The position numbers and the translations under genes are program-made. Below are positions 57,879-64,000 of a stretch of 64,000 nt of DNA, piece after piece. Origin of the DNA: RYN-230 sp963814645. GTDB taxonomy: Bacteria > Actinomycetota > Actinomycetes > Streptosporangiales > Streptosporangiaceae. The stretch is from assembly GCA_963814645.1 (NCBI GenBank), contig CAWFDX010000001.1, forward strand, positions 434,001-498,000, written 5' to 3'. The notes beneath the pieces are model-generated. The model did no database searches, was not told the origin of the DNA, and saw only the letters and a list, made by a program, of their open reading frames with translations. Numbering within the stretch: the stretch's first letter is position 1; each line of letters opens with the position of its first letter.

Positions 57879-58997
57879 GTGCACCTGACCCGCCTCGCGC
57901 TCACCGACTTCCGGTGCTATGCCGCGGTGGACCTCAGCCTCGGCCCGGGGGTGAGCACGCTGATCGGACAGAACGGGCAGGGCAAGACCAACCTGGTGGA
58001 GGCGGCCGGGTATGTCGCCACCCTGGGCAGCCACCGGGTGAGCAGCGACGCGCCGCTGGTCCGGCAGGGCGCGGAACGCGCCATCGTGCGCGCCGCGGTC
58101 AGCTCCGCGGAGCGCGATTCGCTGGTCGAGCTCGAGATCAACCCGGGCCGGGCCAACCGGGCCCGGGTGAACCGGGTCCCGGTGCCGCGGCCGCGCCAGG
58201 TGCTCGGCATCCTGCGCACCGTGCTGTTCGCCCCGGAAGACCTGGCGCTGGTCAAGGGAGATCCGGACCAGCGCCGCCGGTACCTGGACGAGCTGCTGGT
58301 GGCGGCGGCGCCCCGGTACGCGGCGGTGCGCTCCGACTACGAGCGTGTGGTCAAGCAGCGCACCGCACTGCTGAAATCCGGCCGGGCGCACCGGCTGCCG
58401 GAGGGCGCGCTGGAGACCTGGAACGAGCACCTGGTGCGCAACGGGGTGGAGTTGCTGGCCGGGCGGCTGGGGCTCACGGGGTCGCTGCGCCCGCTGGTGA
58501 CCAAGGCCTACGCTGCGGTGTCCGGCGAGGACGGCGCGGCCGGGATTAATTACCGTCAACGGGGCGTTGACAATACTGAGGGAGAAACCACAGACCGCGA
58601 GGTGCTGGCGGCCCGGCTCCGGGACACGCTGGCCCGTGTCCGGTCCGAAGAACTCGACCGGGGTGTCTGCCTGGCCGGCCCGCACCGTGACGACCTGGAG
58701 CTGACCATCGGCTCGCTGCCCGCCCGGGGTTATGCCAGCCATGGCGAGTCCTGGTCGATGGCGCTGGCGCTCCGGCTGGCCGCCTACGAACTGCTCCGGG
58801 CGGACGGCGGGGATCCGGTGCTGCTGCTCGACGACGTGTTCGCCGAACTGGACACCGCCCGCCGCGACCGGCTGGCCCGGCTGGTGGCCGGGGCCGAGCA
58901 GGTGCTGGTCACCGCCGCGGTACCGGCGGACGTGCCGGACAGCCTGACCGGGGTCCGGTTCGACGTGGCCGACGGTACGGTGCGCCGTGCCGGGTAA
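57879..58997 (+). CDS. recF: DNA replication and repair protein RecF
   Basis: A 372-residue SMC-like ATPase from GTG 57879: MHLTRLALTDFRCYAAVDLS, Walker A LIGQNGQGKTNLVEA, signature SHGESWSMALALRLA, Walker B PVLLLDDVFAELD. It loads RecA at gaps with RecOR. It lies directly after dnaN; the gnd gene that separates dnaN and recF in Streptomyces and Mycobacterium is absent. Its last 11 bp overlap the next gene. Confidence 0.95.
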   Translation: MHLTRLALTDFRCYAAVDLSLGPGVSTLIGQNGQGKTNLVEAAGYVATLGSHRVSSDAPLVRQGAERAIVRAAVSSAERDSLVELEINPGRANRARVNRVPVPRPRQVLGILRTVLFAPEDLALVKGDPDQRRRYLDELLVAAAPRYAAVRSDYERVVKQRTALLKSGRAHRLPEGALETWNEHLVRNGVELLAGRLGLTGSLRPLVTKAYAAVSGEDGAAGINYRQRGVDNTEGETTDREVLAARLRDTLARVRSEELDRGVCLAGPHRDDLELTIGSLPARGYASHGESWSMALALRLAAYELLRADGGDPVLLLDDVFAELDTARRDRLARLVAGAEQVLVTAAVPADVPDSLTGVRFDVADGTVRRAG

Positions 58998-59529
58998 CAC
59001 TGGGCCGGGTAACACTGGGCCGGGTGACCCGGACCGCGCGCAGCGCGCCCGCGACGCATTGGCCCAGGCCAAAGCGGATGCTAAGGCACGAGGCGACACG
59101 CCCATCGCGGGCAGGTCGGCTAAGCAGCCGGCGGCCGAGACACCAGCTGGCGTTCGAAAGAAACGTCCCCGGCGGGACGATCCGCAGCCGTTGCGCGCGG
59201 CGCTCGGCGGGCTGCTGCGGGACCAGGGCTGGCAGGTTCAGGCCGCGGTGGGGTCGGTGTTCGGCCGGTGGCCGGAGATCGTCGGCGCCGAGCTGGCCGC
59301 GCACACCAAGCCGGACCGGCTGGACGGCGACGAACTCGTGGTCATCGCCGACTCGACGGCCTGGGCCACCCAGGTCCGCTGGCTGGCCAAGGACCTGATC
59401 CGCACGCTCAACGCGGAACTCGGCAACGGCACGGTCAGCACGGTGAAAATCCGCGGCCCGGAGCAGCCCCGGCGGCCCGGCGAATGGCGGGTCCGAGGTA
59501 GTCGCGGGCCACGCGACACGTACGGCTGA
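58987..59529 (+). CDS. dciA: DciA-like (DUF721) helicase-loading protein
   Basis: A 180-residue protein. A basic disordered N-terminus begins with a repeated PGNTGPGNTGPG block encoded by a short duplication near 58989-59014. The DUF721 domain covers about residues 68-165 (LRAALGGLLRDQGWQVQAAV, GRWPEIVGAELAAHTKPDRL, VVIADSTAWATQVRWLAKDL). DciA is the widespread bacterial loader of DnaB. It overlaps recF by 11 bp and precedes gyrB. Confidence 0.92.
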   Translation: MPGNTGPGNTGPGDPDRAQRARDALAQAKADAKARGDTPIAGRSAKQPAAETPAGVRKKRPRRDDPQPLRAALGGLLRDQGWQVQAAVGSVFGRWPEIVGAELAAHTKPDRLDGDELVVIADSTAWATQVRWLAKDLIRTLNAELGNGTVSTVKIRGPEQPRRPGEWRVRGSRGPRDTYG

Positions 59530-59636
59530 GACTGAGGGTTCTCCCAGGTAAAATGGGACTGCGCCCGGGGGCTGCTATAGCCGAACAGGCCGTTGTGCCC
59601 TGCAGCGCATTATCTATGCTCAAGAGGAGCTTGCTC

Positions 59637-61595
59637 TTGTCTTACGACGCACGGTCGATCACGGTCCTGGAGGGCCTTGAGGCGGTACGCAAGCGTCCCG
59701 GTATGTACATCGGCTCTACCGGCGAGCGCGGCCTGCACCATCTCGTCCAGGAAGTTGTGGACAACGCGGTTGACGAAGCGCTGGCCGGGTTCTGTGACCG
59801 CATTGACGTCACGCTGCTGGCTGACGGTGGAGTCCGGGTGGCCGACAACGGCCGCGGCATCCCGGTCGATGAGCACCCGGTGGAAAGGCGTCCCGCGGTC
59901 GAGGTGGTGCTGACCACGCTGCACGCGGGCGGCAAGTTCGACAGCCAGTCCTACGCGGTGTCCGGCGGCCTGCACGGGGTGGGCGTGTCGGTGGTGAACG
60001 CGCTGGCCTCCCGGTTCGACGTGGAGGTGCTCCGGGACGGGTTCGTCTGGCGGCAGAGCTACCAGGCCAGCGAGCCAGCGGGCCCGCTGACCCGGGGCGA
60101 GCCGACCGAGGAGACCGGCACCATCATCACGTTCTGGCCGGATGCCGACATCTTCGAGACCACCGACTGGGACTACGAGACGCTGCGGCGACGGCTGCAG
60201 GAGATGGCGTTCCTGAACCGCGGCCTGGAGATCAACCTGACCGACGAGCGCCCGGAGCACGAGGCGACCGGGAACGGCGACGAGCCGGGCCAGCCGCGGT
60301 CGGTGCGCTATTGCTACGAGGGCGGCATCGCCGACTTCGTCCGGTACCTGAACGCGTCCAAGGAGCCGGTGCACGCCAGCGTCATCGACTTCGGTGAGGA
60401 AGGCGACGGGATCTCGGCCGAGATCGCCATGCAGTGGAACAGCAGCTACGCGGAGTCGGTGCACACGTTCGCCAACACGATCAACACGGCCGAGGGCGGC
60501 ACCCACGAGGAAGGCTTCCGGGCCGCGCTGACCACGATCGTGAACAACTACGCCCGGGACCAGAAGCTGGTCCGGGACAAGGACGAGCGGCTGAGCGGCG
60601 AGGACGTGCGCGAGGGACTCGCCGCGATCATCCACGTCAAGCTGTCCAACCCGCAGTTCGAGGGCCAGACCAAGACCAAGCTGGGCAACACCGAGGCCAA
60701 GTCGTTCGTGCAGAAGGCGGTCAACGACCACCTGCGGGACTGGTTCGACCGCAACCCGGGCGAGGCCAAGGACATCATCACCAAGGCCAGCCAGGCGGCC
60801 CGGGCCCGGATCGCCGCCCGGCAGGCCCGCGACCTGACCCGGCGCAAGGGCCTGCTGGAGAGCAGTTCACTGCCCGGGAAGCTGGCTGACTGCCAGTCCG
60901 GGGACCCGGAGCTGTCCGAGATCTTCGTGGTCGAGGGCGACTCGGCCGGCGGTTCGGCCAAGCAGGGCCGCAACCCCGAGTTCCAGGCCATCCTGCCGAT
61001 CCGCGGCAAGATCCTGAACGTGGAGAAGGCGCGGATCGACCGGGTGCTGAAGAACAACGAGGTGCAGGCGCTGATCACCGCGCTGGGCACCGGCATCCAC
61101 GACGACTTCGACATCACCAAGCTGCGCTACCACAAGATCATCCCAATGGCGGACGCGGACGTGGACGGGCAGCACATCACCACGCTGCTGCTCACCCTGC
61201 TGTTCCGGTTCATGAAGCCGCTGATCGAAGCGGGGCACGTCTACCTGGCCCAGCCGCCGCTGTACAAGATCAAGTGGGAGGGCCGCGGGGTCAAGTCCGA
61301 GTACGCCTACTCGGACCGGGAGCGGGACGCGCTCATCGAAGCCGGCATCGCCGAGGGGCGCCGGGATCCCCGGACCCGCGACGGCGTGCAGCGCTTCAAG
61401 GGCCTGGGCGAGATGAACGCCACCGAGCTGTGGGACACCACCATGAACCCGGATAAGCGGGTGCTCAAGCAGGTGACGGTGGACGACGCGGCGCAGGCGG
61501 ATGAGCTGTTCACCGTGCTGATGGGCGAGGACGTGGAAGCACGCCGGGCGTTCATTCAGCGCAACGCCAAGGACGTCAGGTTCCTCGACATCTGA
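59637..61595 (+). CDS. gyrB: DNA gyrase subunit B
   Basis: From TTG 59637 (MSYDARSITVLEGLEAVRKR), with GAGGAG 8 bp upstream, the protein is 652 residues. It has GHKL ATPase motifs (NAVDEALAG, VADNGRGIPVDEHP, SGGLHGVGVSVVNALS-like) and the transducer. The TOPRIM domain (VVEGDSAGGSAKQGRN, PIRGKILNVEKARID, DADVDGQHITTLLL) and the C-terminal GyrA-contact end RFLDI follow. An ATG at 59616 is in frame but has no ribosome site. It supplies ATP-driven supercoiling with GyrA. Confidence 0.96.
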   Translation: MSYDARSITVLEGLEAVRKRPGMYIGSTGERGLHHLVQEVVDNAVDEALAGFCDRIDVTLLADGGVRVADNGRGIPVDEHPVERRPAVEVVLTTLHAGGKFDSQSYAVSGGLHGVGVSVVNALASRFDVEVLRDGFVWRQSYQASEPAGPLTRGEPTEETGTIITFWPDADIFETTDWDYETLRRRLQEMAFLNRGLEINLTDERPEHEATGNGDEPGQPRSVRYCYEGGIADFVRYLNASKEPVHASVIDFGEEGDGISAEIAMQWNSSYAESVHTFANTINTAEGGTHEEGFRAALTTIVNNYARDQKLVRDKDERLSGEDVREGLAAIIHVKLSNPQFEGQTKTKLGNTEAKSFVQKAVNDHLRDWFDRNPGEAKDIITKASQAARARIAARQARDLTRRKGLLESSSLPGKLADCQSGDPELSEIFVVEGDSAGGSAKQGRNPEFQAILPIRGKILNVEKARIDRVLKNNEVQALITALGTGIHDDFDITKLRYHKIIPMADADVDGQHITTLLLTLLFRFMKPLIEAGHVYLAQPPLYKIKWEGRGVKSEYAYSDRERDALIEAGIAEGRRDPRTRDGVQRFKGLGEMNATELWDTTMNPDKRVLKQVTVDDAAQADELFTVLMGEDVEARRAFIQRNAKDVRFLDI

Positions 61596-61623
61596 CGAGA
61601 CATCTGACGGGCGGCACACGCAC

Positions 61624-61645
61624 GGCCACGGGGACGCCCGTGGCC
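61624..61645 (+). terminator. Hairpin between gyrB and gyrA
   Basis: A perfect 9-bp stem (GGCCACGGG / CCCGTGGCC, 4-nt loop) lies between the gyrB stop and the gyrA ribosome site. There is no T-run, so it may be an attenuating or RNA-stabilising hairpin rather than a true terminator. Confidence 0.4.
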
Positions 61646-61664
61646 ACAGGAGAGGTTGTTACAC

Positions 61665-64000
<2,336 letters not shown>

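Noticed and set aside
57060..59105. 681-codon minus-strand open frame
   Set aside because: It is antisense to dnaN and recF, whose protein motifs are unmistakable. No start signal or domain supports it.

Overview
The window is high-GC actinobacterial chromosome (Actinomycetota) spanning the replication origin. The gene order from dnaB to gyrA (about 16.2-64 kb) is the one I know from Streptomyces and Streptosporangiales-type genomes, and most blocks also occur in Mycobacterium. High GC, GTG starts, a TTG start for gyrB and relaxed DnaA boxes fit. I cannot name the species; a Streptosporangiales-like actinomycete is my best guess.

Layout. 1-4.5 kb is an insertion-sequence nest: a partial and a complete head-to-tail copy of one DDE element, then an IS1182-type element. 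All junctions carry the same 13-bp palindrome, and the nest cuts off the 3' end of a secreted phosphoesterase gene. 5.5-10.5 kb is a scarred integration zone. It holds a membrane protein, a ribbon-helix-helix-like protein, a decayed tyrosine integrase, and a 44-bp direct repeat of the 3' half of tRNA-Arg(ACG), with the intact tRNA at 10426-10498 and a truncated TgpA-like gene inside. 10.5-16.1 kb carries a PfkB kinase, an MBL-fold hydrolase, a two-component system and a secreted S53 peptidase.

16.2-31.9 kb: replicative helicase dnaB, interrupted in its Walker A loop by a class 3-type intein; the rplI-rpsR-ssb-rpsF operon; endonuclease IV; a GT-C glycosyltransferase; a class A PBP; DUF5318; PadR; inositol-phosphate synthase; an MFS transporter; and the CCA-adding enzyme. 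32-45.4 kb: DUF6049, MurJ, a pseudokinase, SigM with its anti-sigma factor, thioredoxin reductase and thioredoxin, Nudix, GNAT, a PLP aminotransferase, a D-Ala-D-Ala ligase and threonine aldolase. 45.5-54.4 kb: two parS sites flanking a DUF222-HNH gene, an SDR gene and parB; then parA-rsmG-jag-yidC-yidD-rnpA-rpmH, read leftward away from the origin. 54.4-64 kb: origin DNA around dnaA, then dnaN-recF-dciA-gyrB-gyrA read rightward.

Together the core genes supply replication initiation (DnaA, DnaN, DnaB, DciA, RecF, gyrase), chromosome segregation (ParAB-parS), membrane insertion (YidC/YidD), RNA maturation (RnpA, CCA enzyme) and cell-wall assembly (MurJ, PBP, Ddl). Four otherwise intact-looking genes (IS1182 transposase, class A PBP N-terminus, SigM anti-sigma, dnaN) need a one-base frame correction. 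Because dnaN is essential, residual indel errors in the sequence are likely for at least some of them.
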